From the NCBI GenBank assembly GCA_030052745.1, contig JANBVO010000077.1:1-64000 (forward strand): a stretch of DNA of 64,000 nucleotides. The letters are read 5' to 3'. Shown piece after piece: positions 43,677 to 53,811 of this stretch. The position numbers and the translations under genes are program-made. Positions within the stretch are counted from its first letter, which is position 1. Each line of letters begins with the position of its first letter. The stretch comes from Pleurostoma richardsiae (Eukaryota > Ascomycota > Sordariomycetes > Calosphaeriales > Pleurostomataceae). Below the pieces are notes generated by a model. The model made no database searches. It had not been told where the DNA came from and was given only the letters and a program-made list of their open reading frames with translations.

Positions 43677-45118
43677 TTTGATAAGTTACTCCCGCAAAGT
43701 GGACGTCCTGGTTGCCTGTGTGAAGATGAATTGTGTGATAATGCGCCGTAGGGTGTGGGTGTATCACACTCATGCCCCTTGAGCCAATATGAGGTCTCGA
43801 GATTCCACCACGATCTACGCCCCCGAAGGGGAAGATCTCTCTTCCCAACTCTCTCGAGTCACCAGGAGAAACGAGGGTGTGCACAAAATCGAGCGGCGGA
43901 AGCTGCGACTATCTGGGTCGAAGTTCGGGAAGCTATCGTGGTCGATGTGGTGGTGGTGGGTGGTGATAGGTGGTGGGTTTCCCAGACGCGTCGCATGGTG
44001 GTGGATATTCGGCTAAACGCGTTCCAATAGCGGCACAGTCTACTTCAGGGAGTGCACGTGACCCGACTTCTTATTAGTCCAAGACGGCACCCCTTTGAGC
44101 AGACTTCCCAGCATTGAGACTTTCAAACGGCAATAGTCGCATGAAACTCAAGATAATTATTGAGGGGGGACAGGCAGAGGACAATCAGGAGACCCTGTAA
44201 TTGCCCTAATAAATGTCATAAGAATATATGGCTAGCTGGCTGGCTGTTATGGCTATAAATAGTACCGAAGCGACAACTCGTCTGGCCACAACGGTGCCAG
44301 GCCATGCATATAGTAGATGAAATGCAGTGTTCAAGTGTAAACAGGAGAACGAAGTTACTCGCGATAGCTGCGGGCTCCGGCTTGGACAGCATGTGCTACT
44401 CTACATATGCTACTCTATATCTCAAGTGTTCTGAAGCCACTGATGAAATTAGTCTCACGATTTGCTGGTTTGCCGATTTACTTAGTACGTCCCTGTTCGG
44501 TGTTCGGTGCACTTCACCCCGTTGTCACGGCTATTGGGCATCAGGTGTATTGAAGGCAGCTGGTCGAGTCCAATTTCATATGAGACCAATGACTGAGTAA
44601 CTTGAAAAGACAGCGTCGAGATGTCGCAACACCCTGATTGAGTAGAAGGTGCAAGCAAGTACGCGAGCACCACACCAAAACATAGGTAATGATCCGCAAG
44701 TTGCAAATAGCAACAATGAAAGCCAAGGCTCTCCAAAACTCACTGAGTTTTCAAAAAGAGTCACAGGACATTCTGGTTACTCTTCCATCGATTTATAAAA
44801 AAAGTGAGAGCAGGCAACCTTCGTGGAATTAGACAGAAGAGACTATCAATTGAGATGCAGGACAAGATGCTGTTCACTCTTGGCCCAATTGACACCATGT
44901 GGTCCGTGCATCCCGTTTCTGGCTGAGCAGTTCTGATGGGGAAAAGCAAGCAGCTACAGCCTCGGCCAAGCATTGTCTTGCCAGCAAACGTCACCGAAGT
45001 CATGAAGGGTCTGGGTCGCGCGCAGGCTGCGCTTCGGCAAGGCAATGCTGATGTTTGCAGGGTTTCCTCAAGGTATTGCGATAATTGCCCATCGATTGAC
45101 CCTCAGAGACTGACCAGC
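43677..45118. other. Divergent promoter region of KMT6 and mitochondrial RRF genes
   Basis: About 1.4 kb. A TATAAATAG on the plus strand at 44254-44262 is followed by no convincing gene; the RRF start is 860 bp further on. The RRF reading frame is open back to an ATG at 44936, so part of this stretch could be coding if an upstream start is used. Short GCTG repeats occur near 44230. Confidence 0.45.
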
Positions 45119-45970
45119 ATGCCATACTGCAGGACCGCATTCTCCATCACCCATATAGCACCTCCCGCGCCAACCTGCAATGGACTCCGAGCAGCTCGAG
45201 CAAACCGGGCAAGCACGCCTGCATGGCACGTCGGGACACTCCGGTTCTCGCACAGATGCTTCTCGCAGACTGCGGTAGCGCAGTCTAAGAAGAAGGGCAA
45301 GGTGCACAAGCTCGACTCGAGGGAGGCGTCACAGCAGACGAAGGAGCAGCAGCCCTCCGACTCCAAGGGCCCGAAGGCGGATCCCGAGGACCCCTTCAAC
45401 TTCGCCGACATCGACCACGTGTACAAGAAGATCGACGAGCACCACGAGGAGCGGCTGAAGAAGCTCCTGGTCGGGGGCCGCTTCAACCCGGACGTGGTGG
45501 GCAACCTGCGCGTGCACCCGGACCGGCACTCGTCCGAGTCGTACCCGCTGCGGGAGCTCGCGCAGATCGCGCACCGCGGCGGGCGCAACGTGTCCATCAT
45601 CGCCAATGAGGCCGACTACGTCAAGCCCATCATGTCGGCGGTGCAGAGCTCGCCCGACTATAACCAGCAGCCGCAGCGCAGCCCGGACAACGAGCTCGAG
45701 CTGGTCATCAAGATCGAGCCCGAGAACCCGGATGACCTGGCCCGGAGGGTCAAGGACCTGTGCAACGGGTGGAGGGACCAGATACGGGAGCCGCCCAAGA
45801 AGAGGCTCAAGGCGCACGCCAAGTGGAAGGACGATAAGATCATCAACGCCGACGACAAGAAGCTGCTCGACACGAAGCTCAAGAAGCTTCAGGATGTCCA
45901 AATGGCTCGCATAGACGCTAGAGAGAAGCAGGCGCTGCAGGAGGTCGCTGCGAAGCAGAATCGTCTCTAG
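45119..45970 (+). CDS. Mitochondrial ribosome recycling factor (283 aa)
   Basis: A single exon. The C-terminal part (about residues 90-280) has the RRF pattern: a long helix, then VVGNLRVHPDRHSSESYPL, ELAQIAHRGGRNVSIIANE, a strand LELVIKIEPENPDD, and the final helix region REPPKKRLKAHAKWKDDKI ending in long charged helices. RRF releases the ribosome from mRNA after termination, together with EF-G2, in the mitochondrial matrix. Residues about 1-60 are rich in Arg, Ser and Thr and poor in acidic residues, with RCFSQTAVAQSKKK at the end, as in fungal mitochondrial presequences. I prefer the ATG at 45119 because the presequence follows it directly; ATGs at 45002 and 44936 are in frame and would extend the N-terminus by 39 or 61 residues. 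It is convergent with the next gene across 145 bp. Confidence 0.88.
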   Translation: MPYCRTAFSITHIAPPAPTCNGLRAARANRASTPAWHVGTLRFSHRCFSQTAVAQSKKKGKVHKLDSREASQQTKEQQPSDSKGPKADPEDPFNFADIDHVYKKIDEHHEERLKKLLVGGRFNPDVVGNLRVHPDRHSSESYPLRELAQIAHRGGRNVSIIANEADYVKPIMSAVQSSPDYNQQPQRSPDNELELVIKIEPENPDDLARRVKDLCNGWRDQIREPPKKRLKAHAKWKDDKIINADDKKLLDTKLKKLQDVQMARIDAREKQALQEVAAKQNRL

Positions 45971-46115
45971 CAGACAGCTTCATCATGTATGTGTATAGTG
46001 TGTATGTATGAAACAGCTTTGTGCAAAGGTATTCACGGTACATTGGGTAAGGTAGTGTTACAAAAAGTGCCATATCGGCACTCATTCCATCCATATATCC
46101 ATAGCCGTCTCTCAT

Positions 46116-47237
46116 CTATGACCTTGCCTGTTTCTGCTTCGATCCCTTTCCGGCGCCAGCAGCCTTTGTCGGGAGCAGGGACTGGACCTTGGCGTCAAAT
46201 GCTTGGCCGTCCCGGACCTGGTATGTAGATGAACGTAGGTGGTAGCTCTGCAATGTGCCGAGGACATCTGACCGCGAGGGCGACTTTGGCAACACGTATT
46301 TCCCCTTGATGCTCAGGTCCACAATTGTTTTCCTCGTGATCTCAGAGGCCGCCTCCAGCGGCTCTGCACGCTTCGGAGCGGTAATCTCCCTCACCCAGGC
46401 TTCCTCGTCCGGTTGGGACAGGAAGGCGGGCTCGCCCCGACGGTAGCGTGCCATCGCTGCGTCAGGGTCCGACTGGTATGAATCAGGAACGAAGGGTCGG
46501 CCGCGGCCGAGCAAGCGCATACTCTTCATTGCCGTCTCGATCTGCGCCAACTTAGATGAAGTGGCAACGGCCGGCGCATGTCGGACGAGCGTCTCGAAGG
46601 ACACCGATGGCTTGTACGGGAGCTCGACGCCCTGCTCCATGCTGTCGACATAGGCCTGCTCCTCCTCCGATAGCTTCCTGTCCTTCAGAGCAGCGGCGGG
46701 TCCCTCGTCCTTCTTCTTCGCCTGCCGTCGTGGCTTTCCTCGGGCCCCGCGCATGCCCCCTCGCCCGCCTCCGGCTTTCATACCGCCAGGGCCGCCTGTC
46801 CGGGGGCCTCCCGCCCTCGGGCCAAACCTAGGCCTGAAGCCGGGTCGAGGCCCGCTCCCCCCTCCTGGGGCCTTGGAACCGCCAGCTGCGCCAGAAAGAC
46901 CGAGCGGCCTCCTGAAGATCGGCTTCCCATCGGGTCCCTTGGGAAGACTACGCACACTGATGACATTGGGGGCGTTCGGAGGACGGGCAGCCGAAAGCGA
47001 CCGCGCATCAATCGGTCGGGGCGTGGACGAAGGAGATGACCTCGGGAGCGAGCTCAGCTGCGAGGCTGCGGCGGCCGAGCGTTCCCGCCTCGTGGGCGGT
47101 GGTTTGGCGTCGTTCTTGTCCTCGGCGAGCCATTGGGAGGTCGAGAAGGGCCGTAGGCAGACCGGGACGCTTCGCCTGGCGGCGGCGATGTCTGGCCTGC
47201 CGCGCTGCAAGACGCAGCGGACGGCTGAGGAATGCAT
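46116..47237 (-). CDS. Gly/Pro-rich mitochondrial protein, possibly mitoribosomal (373 aa)
   Basis: A single exon starting at the ATG of MHSSAVRC. Residues 1-45 are Arg/Ser-rich, ending RPFSTSQWLAEDK, a typical fungal mitochondrial targeting sequence. Residues about 110-190 are extremely Gly, Pro and Arg-rich (for example GGPRTGGPGG), suggesting an RNA-contacting disordered segment. The C-terminal 160 residues are ordered, with helices and the sequence RKTIVDLSIKGKYVLPKS followed by YQVRDGQAFDAKVQSLLPTK. The architecture resembles fungus-specific mitoribosomal small-subunit proteins, but I cannot name the exact subunit. Its neighbour is the mitochondrial ribosome recycling factor, which agrees with a mitochondrial translation role without proving it. 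The frame is open further upstream; the presequence and a TATA box at about 47400 argue for this start. Confidence 0.75.
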   Translation of the reverse strand: MHSSAVRCVLQRGRPDIAAARRSVPVCLRPFSTSQWLAEDKNDAKPPPTRRERSAAAASQLSSLPRSSPSSTPRPIDARSLSAARPPNAPNVISVRSLPKGPDGKPIFRRPLGLSGAAGGSKAPGGGSGPRPGFRPRFGPRAGGPRTGGPGGMKAGGGRGGMRGARGKPRRQAKKKDEGPAAALKDRKLSEEEQAYVDSMEQGVELPYKPSVSFETLVRHAPAVATSSKLAQIETAMKSMRLLGRGRPFVPDSYQSDPDAAMARYRRGEPAFLSQPDEEAWVREITAPKRAEPLEAASEITRKTIVDLSIKGKYVLPKSPSRSDVLGTLQSYHLRSSTYQVRDGQAFDAKVQSLLPTKAAGAGKGSKQKQARS

Positions 47238-47689
47238 TGAGGTGTGTGGGCCGGGAGATGGACGCCCACAGGTCAGATGGTGATACTGCCAGAGCTGATC
47301 AAGCAGTTGAGTCAAGAACTGGTCGACAGTCGTCGGCAAGAAAAAAGGCACCTCGAGCTCCGATTGGTGGGTACTAGGAACGGCTCCACTCTGTCTATAT
47401 AAGGTGCCTATGGCATCTGGCATCTCACTCACGGGGGCACCGAAATGAAGCGGCCCTTCAGGAATCACAACACATGATGAAGTTGAGCTTCTTCTCATTC
47501 TTTACAGTGATGAGTCATAATGGCTGAGGAGTCTGTAAAATATGAAACTCTGCCAACGCCCGCATATGTGGATGCCTCCGGGTATATAAACGCCTCGTTA
47601 CGCCAAGTCCTCCAGTCTATCTATTGATCAAAACACTATACCACGCACAAGCACCACAAGGTTGCACAATCGCAGACATCGGGAGATCT
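47238..47689. other. Upstream region of the Gly-rich mitochondrial gene and 3' flank of the patatin gene
   Basis: This holds the minus-strand promoter (TATA at 47395-47402, with a CCAAT-type motif near 47370). A plus-strand TATATAAA at 47583-47590 points into the 3' end of the patatin gene with no plus-strand gene behind it. Confidence 0.5.
47395..47402 (-). promoter_or_regulatory. TATA box of the Gly-rich mitochondrial gene
   Basis: On the minus strand the sequence reads CCTTATATAGACAG, about 160 bp upstream of the ATG at 47237. The position fits a core promoter. Confidence 0.45.
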
Positions 47690-49463
47690 TCAAGTCTGCG
47701 TCTCTGTAGCCCCAATATTTGACTCGTGCTGCGGGTCGGGGTGTCTCCGGAACCTTTCCCAGCGGTAGGGATCCAGCGCTCGCCTGCGCCGGCTGTACTC
47801 GAAGAGGATTGCGGCGCACTTCTCGATCTCGGCCTGGACGTTCTGAGCTTCCTCGTTTACCTGCGGCCCAAACGAGTAGTGGCGAGAGTTACAGTAATCG
47901 TCCGTGAAGGTCTTGATCTCCTGGAAGGTTGTGTAGTCGTACTTGTGCGGCTTGTATCCTCCTTTGACCTTCTCGGTGGCGTTCAAGTCGTTCTGGGTGT
48001 CCATCTCGGCCAGGACGGCATCAATATGGTGGTTGCGAGCTGTTCCGTTCCCATTCCCGCTTCCATTACCATTACCATTTCCGTTCCCGTTGTCGCTGCT
48101 GTTGCTGCCGCCGCCGCTGCCGCCGCCGTTGACATCAGTGATTCCGTTCTGTGTCTCGGTCTGCTTCCCCTTCCCCTTGTCGTCGGTCTCGTTGCTCTTT
48201 TTCTTCTTCTTTGTCTTCTGGCACTGGTCCAGCTTGATTTCCGCCAGTCCTTTCTCTGCTTCCGTTCTGGGCCGTACGTCGAACCTGAAGTAGTCGGCGC
48301 CAGAGTAACTGGCATATTCACGTGTCGTCTCGTGGGCTCTCTGGGTTTCGGTGATGGCTTTGCGGGCATACTTAGCCAGAACAAGCAGGCCGCCGAACTT
48401 GGTGCACGGCTTTGTCTTGCCAGTGCCGATACTGACGAGCATGGCGACCTTCTGGGGGCCTCCAGGGTCTGTGTGGTCCATGGCTCTTGCCTCATTCCAG
48501 GCGTGGGCGCTGGGATTGTTGTCGCCGACACCACCGTCGATGTGCCAGTGTCCCTCGATGAGAATCTTCCTGAAATAGAATGGAGCCGCTGACGTTGCCC
48601 GACACGCCTCCCAGATCTTAACTGTTGAACGATCCACTTGGCCCAGGTTGAGGATGGTGTTCATCTTGCGATGCAACTGTCGGCTTCTGTGGTTATAGGT
48701 CCTCAGGAGATATTGATTATCTAGATGCTCGCCGTGGGCCTTTCTCTGGGATAATACGGCCCTGCCACACCGTCAGCAGCTGTCCTTCCAAACCGATGGC
48801 TGCTTTACTTACACCTTGCACGTTCCATTGATCTTCTCAGGTTTCTCCCCATCGTCGTCGAACTCGAGATGATCAAACTGGCGAAGGTGATGGGTGCCAG
48901 GGTAGTCGCATATTCCACCATGGCATCTGCAGAACCTCTTGACGACGTCGTTGATGGCTCTCTCGAACCTTTTGTGGTCGTAATGACCCACATAAGCGTG
49001 GGGGCGGAATATCTTGTTACATATGATGAAGTATTGCTGGATGGCTTCATTAACGTCCATTCGCAACCTTCCCAGCATGAGAGCAATGAGTCTGTCCAGC
49101 ATGTCAGCCTATTTCTTCCACTGACAACATTCAACGACGGTCATACCCCCCAGTGCTTGTGCCGATTATAAAGTCGAAATAGTCGCAAGGCAGCGGCAGT
49201 TTCCTGTTCACTTGTTCTTGCCCTGATATTCTCTCAGGATTCTCCTCTTCGTCTTCGAGTTCCTGGATACGTCGCATGATGCGCCGTAATATGTATAGTG
49301 ACGAGAGGCCGCGGACTCCTCCGCCATCCAAGGACAGCACAAGGGGCTTCCAAGGGTGCATGTGGGACTTCGCTTCCACGGGAGCCGGGTCAGGCTCTCC
49401 TATGCTACCGTCACTAGGGCCGTCCGATACGGGGGGAGGCTGCAAGGATCTCCTCCGAAACAT
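47690..49463 (-). CDS. Patatin-like phospholipase (555 aa), 3 exons
   Basis: Exons are 49463-49147, 49091-48813 and 48761-47690; introns of 55 and 51 nt (GTATGA and GTAAGT donors) restore one 555-aa frame. The patatin domain has the glycine-rich oxyanion motif SLDGGGVRGLSSLYIL (about residues 44-60), the nucleophile elbow GTSTGG (about 101-106, split by intron 1), and the catalytic Asp in IDGGVGDNNPS (about 271). These form the Ser-Asp dyad of calcium-independent phospholipase A2-like lipid acyl hydrolases. A Lys-rich stretch and a long Asn/Gly repeat (about 415-455) interrupt the C-terminal part, which ends in charged helices. There are no ankyrin, TPR or NB-ARC modules, which many fungal patatins carry. 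The start is the first true ATG (MFRRRSL); the frame continues upstream via a TTG only. Substrate is unknown. Confidence 0.9.
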
Positions 49464-51244
49464 GGTGCAAGAAAGAAGGGTCAAGGCTGATGGAAGGACG
49501 CCTCCGGATCCGCGAGAGAAGACGTGATAAACGCTGCTTCTGTCGTCTTAAGCTCGAGCAGCGAATTGTCTCACTAGATGCAATGGCGAAGGAGCTGCAG
49601 ATGCCCCTGTACGACAACTTATATACTATTCTCGGGAGGTCCCTGCAAGGAAATGACAGGCGACCTGTTCTTCGGGTGGTGCGCGAATGGCCCCCAGGAT
49701 CCCGGAATCTCCGCCTCCCCCATGGACGAGGCTGGGCAACAGGTGTTCTCCCCCGGGGTGGCCTCGCCGCAGAACGAGAGCAATGTCTCATCAGACCGGT
49801 GAACTCCTCCCCCCCAATGAAATACCGGCAGGGCGCGCGGCTCTGCGAAAAGACCCCCTCAGCCCCCACAGCGAGCAGTCAGAGGCTTGAAGAGGCAGCC
49901 GCGATGTGATCGGCGAGCAAGAGGGAGCCCACAGTCGTGCTGAACGTCCTGCATTTCTATCATTTTCATATGCGGCTGAGAAGCCACAGGCGTCCTGACC
50001 GCTCGGTGAGCAGCCCCTGATAGGCTCCCCGGAAGCGCCCTGGCTGAAGCTGAAGTGCCCGCAGTTAGCCCAACCACACGAAACCGCCCCGAAGGCACAC
50101 ACGCCTCCAATTTCTTCCTGAAAGTGCATTAAATATTTGAAAGCCTTCCGACCAGATCGGGAAGTGCAGCTTTTCTTGTTTTTCTACCACACCATCTCCA
50201 AGCGGGCAATGCTATGACTATTGCCCGGCTGATGAAGCCTCCGAGGGTTGTCACGCAAATAGTCCACCAGAGCATACGATGGAATGGCAGGTCCCGAATT
50301 GCGATCATTGGGACACTATGTCGCCGTCTGCAATAGGCGCCTGGTACGGCTGTCAATATTCTGGTCATCTAGAAGGACACATGGTTCCAGAATGGAGGTC
50401 CGACCTTTGTGTGTCCTGACTCCTGACGCAGGTCATCGTCTCACTTTTTCGGCATCCTACAACCCTTGCGACCAGTTGGTTGTCTCAACAGTGCCATGAC
50501 CTCGAAACAGGGAGGCATCCTGTCGTTGGTCACTGCTCATGGATTGAGGTGGCGTGCCTTGAGAGGCACACGTATTCTCCAGTCATCTAGCGCCTTGCAA
50601 GGCAGACTCCAGGTCTCCCAACCCTATGCACGACGCATGAAGTCACCGCCCGGGTAGTGTGGCGGTCGCGCCTGACCAGCATGACAGGCCGCAGTCTAAC
50701 GAGCCAAGTCAGCCATGGTGGGATCAACACAAAGCATTGCAGGACTTTCGAAATGGTGTTGTCACTTCGCTTCGCCGCGGGCTCTTAGTCTCAGAGGCGT
50801 CACACCGCATCCGCCCTAGACAACCAAATCTGCCTTGCATGAGGGCGGACAAAGAAGACTGACTCCCTAGCCGCTCAACCTCCTCGGCCACTTCCCGGCC
50901 CCCAATGGAGTATTCCGGATGAAGTACTCCACTGGAATGGTGGCGCTATGGCACAATCAGACAGTGATACGCTCGCAATTCTCACGGCGTCACGACAGGC
51001 GGCCGCCGGCCGTCTCCTAGGTAGGTATAAAGGGGTCGCGGGGCTGGCACACCCTCTACCCGAGGTCTGGGCTTCCGGATGTTTGCCGCCATATTGTTGT
51101 ATCCGTGGGGTATACAGAACCATTCAAGACCTCGTGGTACACGGGTCTGTGAAAGAATACTATACGTTGCAGACTTCAGGACCGGAAAGTCATCCTCATA
51201 ATCAATACACGAGCAGGCCCTTCTGTCCTCGCCCGTCAACTACC
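49464..51244. other. 1.8-kb intergenic stretch, no supported gene
   Basis: Open frames of up to 150 codons on both strands lack domains and splice partners. An imperfect inverted repeat (TGGAGTATTCC / AAGTACTCCA) lies near 50905-50931. A TATAAA at 51026-51031 may serve the gene that follows. Confidence 0.45.
51026..51031 (+). promoter_or_regulatory. Candidate TATA box of the 143-aa protein gene
   Basis: TATAAA within GTAGGTATAAAGG, 214 bp upstream of the ATG at 51245. Plausible but not proven; a short ATG-initiated frame lies between them. Confidence 0.35.
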
Positions 51245-51758
51245 ATGGACCGACGCCGGAACAGAGGGATGGGTACTCAGGAGAAGTACTTCATCTACCA
51301 GCTCGAGAAGCAGGATGTGCGAGCGCTCTCCTCCGAGGACGTCAAGAGCGTGTATGGTGGACGTAAGCGGTGACCTCTCTTCTTCCTCCCTCTCTCTGTT
51401 CTCCCCGCTCGAAAGTCACTAACACAACTCTCTGCCACATGCAGATCTGAGCGAGCACACAATCCGCAGGATCCCCATCAAAAAGGGATCCAGGAAGGTC
51501 GACGTCGTGCTCCCGGACCACAGCATAGCGGTCTCTCAGCAGACGTGGTCGTCGACCGAGTCGCAGCCCTCTACGAACTCCACAGAGCAGCAGCGCCAGC
51601 ATCAGCAGAAACATGAAGAGGAGCAGCAGCAGCAGCATCAAAAGGCCTCGGAGGTGGCGATCCACGTCGCGACGGTCACGATCCCATTCCACGTAATGCT
51701 CCAGCGGTATACGGGCCTCTACAAGGAGATGTTCATCACGACGGACCACTGCTGCTGA
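51245..51758 (+). CDS. Unknown protein with Gln/His-rich insert (143 aa), 2 exons
   Basis: Exon 1 is 51245-51362 and exon 2 is 51445-51758, joined across an 82-nt intron (GTAAGC donor, CATGCAG acceptor) in phase 1. I do not recognise a family. Residues 1-75 are compact, with a helical segment EKYFIYQLEKQDVRALSSED and a basic IRRIPIKKGSRKVDVVL strand pair. Residues about 75-110 are low complexity (Ser/Thr, then Gln, His, Glu). The last 30 residues look like an ordered strand-helix pair, VAIHVATVTIPFHVMLQRYTG, ending in CC. There is no signal peptide or membrane segment. The clean splice junction and continuous frame across it are the main evidence for a real gene. Confidence 0.6.
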
Positions 51759-52181
51759 ATTGTGAGGATATTTGCATTATTCGGAGAATGGGAGGGTTAT
51801 GGCCCGTGGGATCTGGAGTTGCATTTCGATCTGCTTCTTGGAGCGCTGGCGTGCTACGGTTAATGGCTTTGCTGTCAATTGGCTCGGCGCATGTGTCTGC
51901 CTTCTTGTTCTGGTCTCTGGCTACTTACGCCTTTCAATGGATGTCCATATCTGGTTGAGAGGACAGAGGGGGAGGTGTCATTTTCATGATATACCCTCTA
52001 ACATCATTCTCATGGGACCATTGAATGGTGACCTTACTTGGACCATGAAACACGCTCATTTTAAATCAAAAACGTAGTCGCGATACGCCTTTTGAAAGGC
52101 AGTGATAGTTACCTACCTAACCAAGTCTCTAAATTATTAAACACACGCCGTTTTTTTTTGCCTCTGTGACCATCATCGAGC
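51759..52181. other. Convergent 3' region, no gene seen
   Basis: About 420 bp between the stop codons of the 143-aa protein gene and the dehydrogenase gene. A 10-base T run lies at about 52151. No further feature. Confidence 0.5.
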
Positions 52182-53811
52182 TTAGCTCTGCAGAGGCTGC
52201 CCCATGCCGCCGTACGTGATCATCTTGGTGACCTGGTACTCGGCGATGCCGTACAGCGAACCCTCCCTTCCGAAGCCCGACTCCTTGACGCCGCCGAACG
52301 GCGCGGCCGGGTCGGAGATCAGGCCGGTGTTGACACCGACCATGCCGACCTCGAGGTGCTCGGCGACCCTCCACACGCGCTGGATGTCGCGCGAGAAGAA
52401 GTAGCCCGCCAGGCCGACCTGCGTCGAGTTGGCGATCCGGACCACCTCCTCCTCGGTGTCGAAGGGGAACAGGCCGGCGACAGGGCCGAAGGTCTCCTCG
52501 GAGGCCATGGCCATGTCCTGCGTCATGCCCGTGATGACGGTGGGCTCGTAGAAGTGCTCGCCCAGTTTCGACAGCTTGTGGCCCCCGACGACGATCTTGC
52601 CGCCCTTGGCCTCGGCGTCCCGGACGTGCTGGTCGACCTTGCCGATGGCGCGGTCGTGGATCAGCGGGCCGTGGGTGATGCCGGACTCGAAGCCGTTGCC
52701 GACCTTGAACTCGCGCACCTTGGCGGCGAACTTCTGGGAGAACTCGTCGTAGACGCCGCGCTGGACGAAGATGCGGTTGGCGCACACGCACGTCTGCCCG
52801 GAGGAGCGGAACTTGGACGCGATGGCGCCAGTGACGGCAGCATCGACATCGGCATCGTCGAAGACGATGAAGGGCGCGTTGCCGCCGAGCTCGAGCGACA
52901 GCTTCTTCAGGGTTCCGGCGCACTGCTTCATTAGGAGCTTACCGACGTTGGTGGAGCCCGTGAAGGAGATCTTGCGCACGGTCGGGTTGGTGGTCAGTTC
53001 GAGGCCGACCTCGGGGGTGTTGTCCAGCGCGGTGATGACGTTGACGACACCCTTGGGCACGCCGGCGCGGTGAGCTAGCTCCGCGATGGCGAGAGAGGTG
53101 AATGGCGTCTCACCGGGCGCCTTGCAGACGGTGGAGCATCCTGCGGCGAGGGCAGGACCAATCTTCCGCGTGATCATGGCCGCGGGGAAGTTCCATCTGG
53201 GCTGCTTATTAGCCGTTGACGAGATCTCCGCAGGAAACGTGCAAGGAAACTTACGGGGTGATGAGCCCACAGACGCCGATCGGCTCCTTGCTCGTCCATA
53301 CCCTGTTGCCTGGTACAGACGAGGGGATGACATCGCCGTATGACCGCGGCGCCTCCTCGCTGAACCACTCGAAGAAGTTGGCAGCGTACGTGACCTCGCC
53401 CTTGGCATCTGCGACCGGCTTGCCGTTCTCCCAGGTGATAAGAGTGGTCAGGTCCTCGGCGTTCTCGACCATCAGGTCGTACCATTTTCGCAGGAGCTTA
53501 GAGCGCGAGCGGCCGGTCGTGGCGCGGAACTTCTCGAAGGCCTCGGCGGCGACATCAATGGCTTTGGCAGTGTCCTTGGCGTCGAATTCGGGACAGGTGC
53601 CGATGACCTCACCGGTCGCGGGGTCGGTCACCTCGAAGGTCTTGCCGGAGGCGGCCTTGACCCATTCGCCGTTGACGTAGCAGACGTCGGTCTTGAGGAG
53701 GGACGGGTCCTTGAGCTGGAGGAGTCACGAATGCAGTCTCAGCAGGATGTTTTTGCTTCGCCATTGCGGCATCGGCGGGGAGGGGCATGCGACACGCACC
53801 TTGGGAGCCAT
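52182..53811 (-). CDS. uga2: Succinate-semialdehyde dehydrogenase (495 aa), 3 exons
   Basis: Exon 1 is a 12-nt exon (53811-53800, MAPK), exon 2 is 53715-53255 and exon 3 is 53196-52182; the 84- and 58-nt introns have GTGCGT and GTAAGT donors. The 495-aa product is a full aldehyde dehydrogenase. It oxidises succinate semialdehyde to succinate with NAD(P)+ in the GABA shunt. Visible motifs: [23 protein letters not shown] (joined across intron 2), FTGSTNVGK cofactor loop, the catalytic Glu in LELGGNAPF (about 258) and the nucleophile Cys in SGQTCVCANR (about 291). The second Cys two residues later and the surrounding sequence are as in GabD/Uga2 enzymes. EETFGPVAGLFPF and the KESGFGREGSLYGIAEY end are also typical. 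There is no clear mitochondrial presequence, so it is probably cytosolic. Confidence 0.94.

Noticed and set aside
47726-48592. A 288-codon plus-strand frame
   Set aside because: It is the antisense shadow of patatin exon 3, whose protein motifs are certain.
49490-49909. A 139-codon plus-strand frame upstream of the patatin gene
   Set aside because: No domain and no conservation clue; overlaps the likely promoter of the minus-strand gene.
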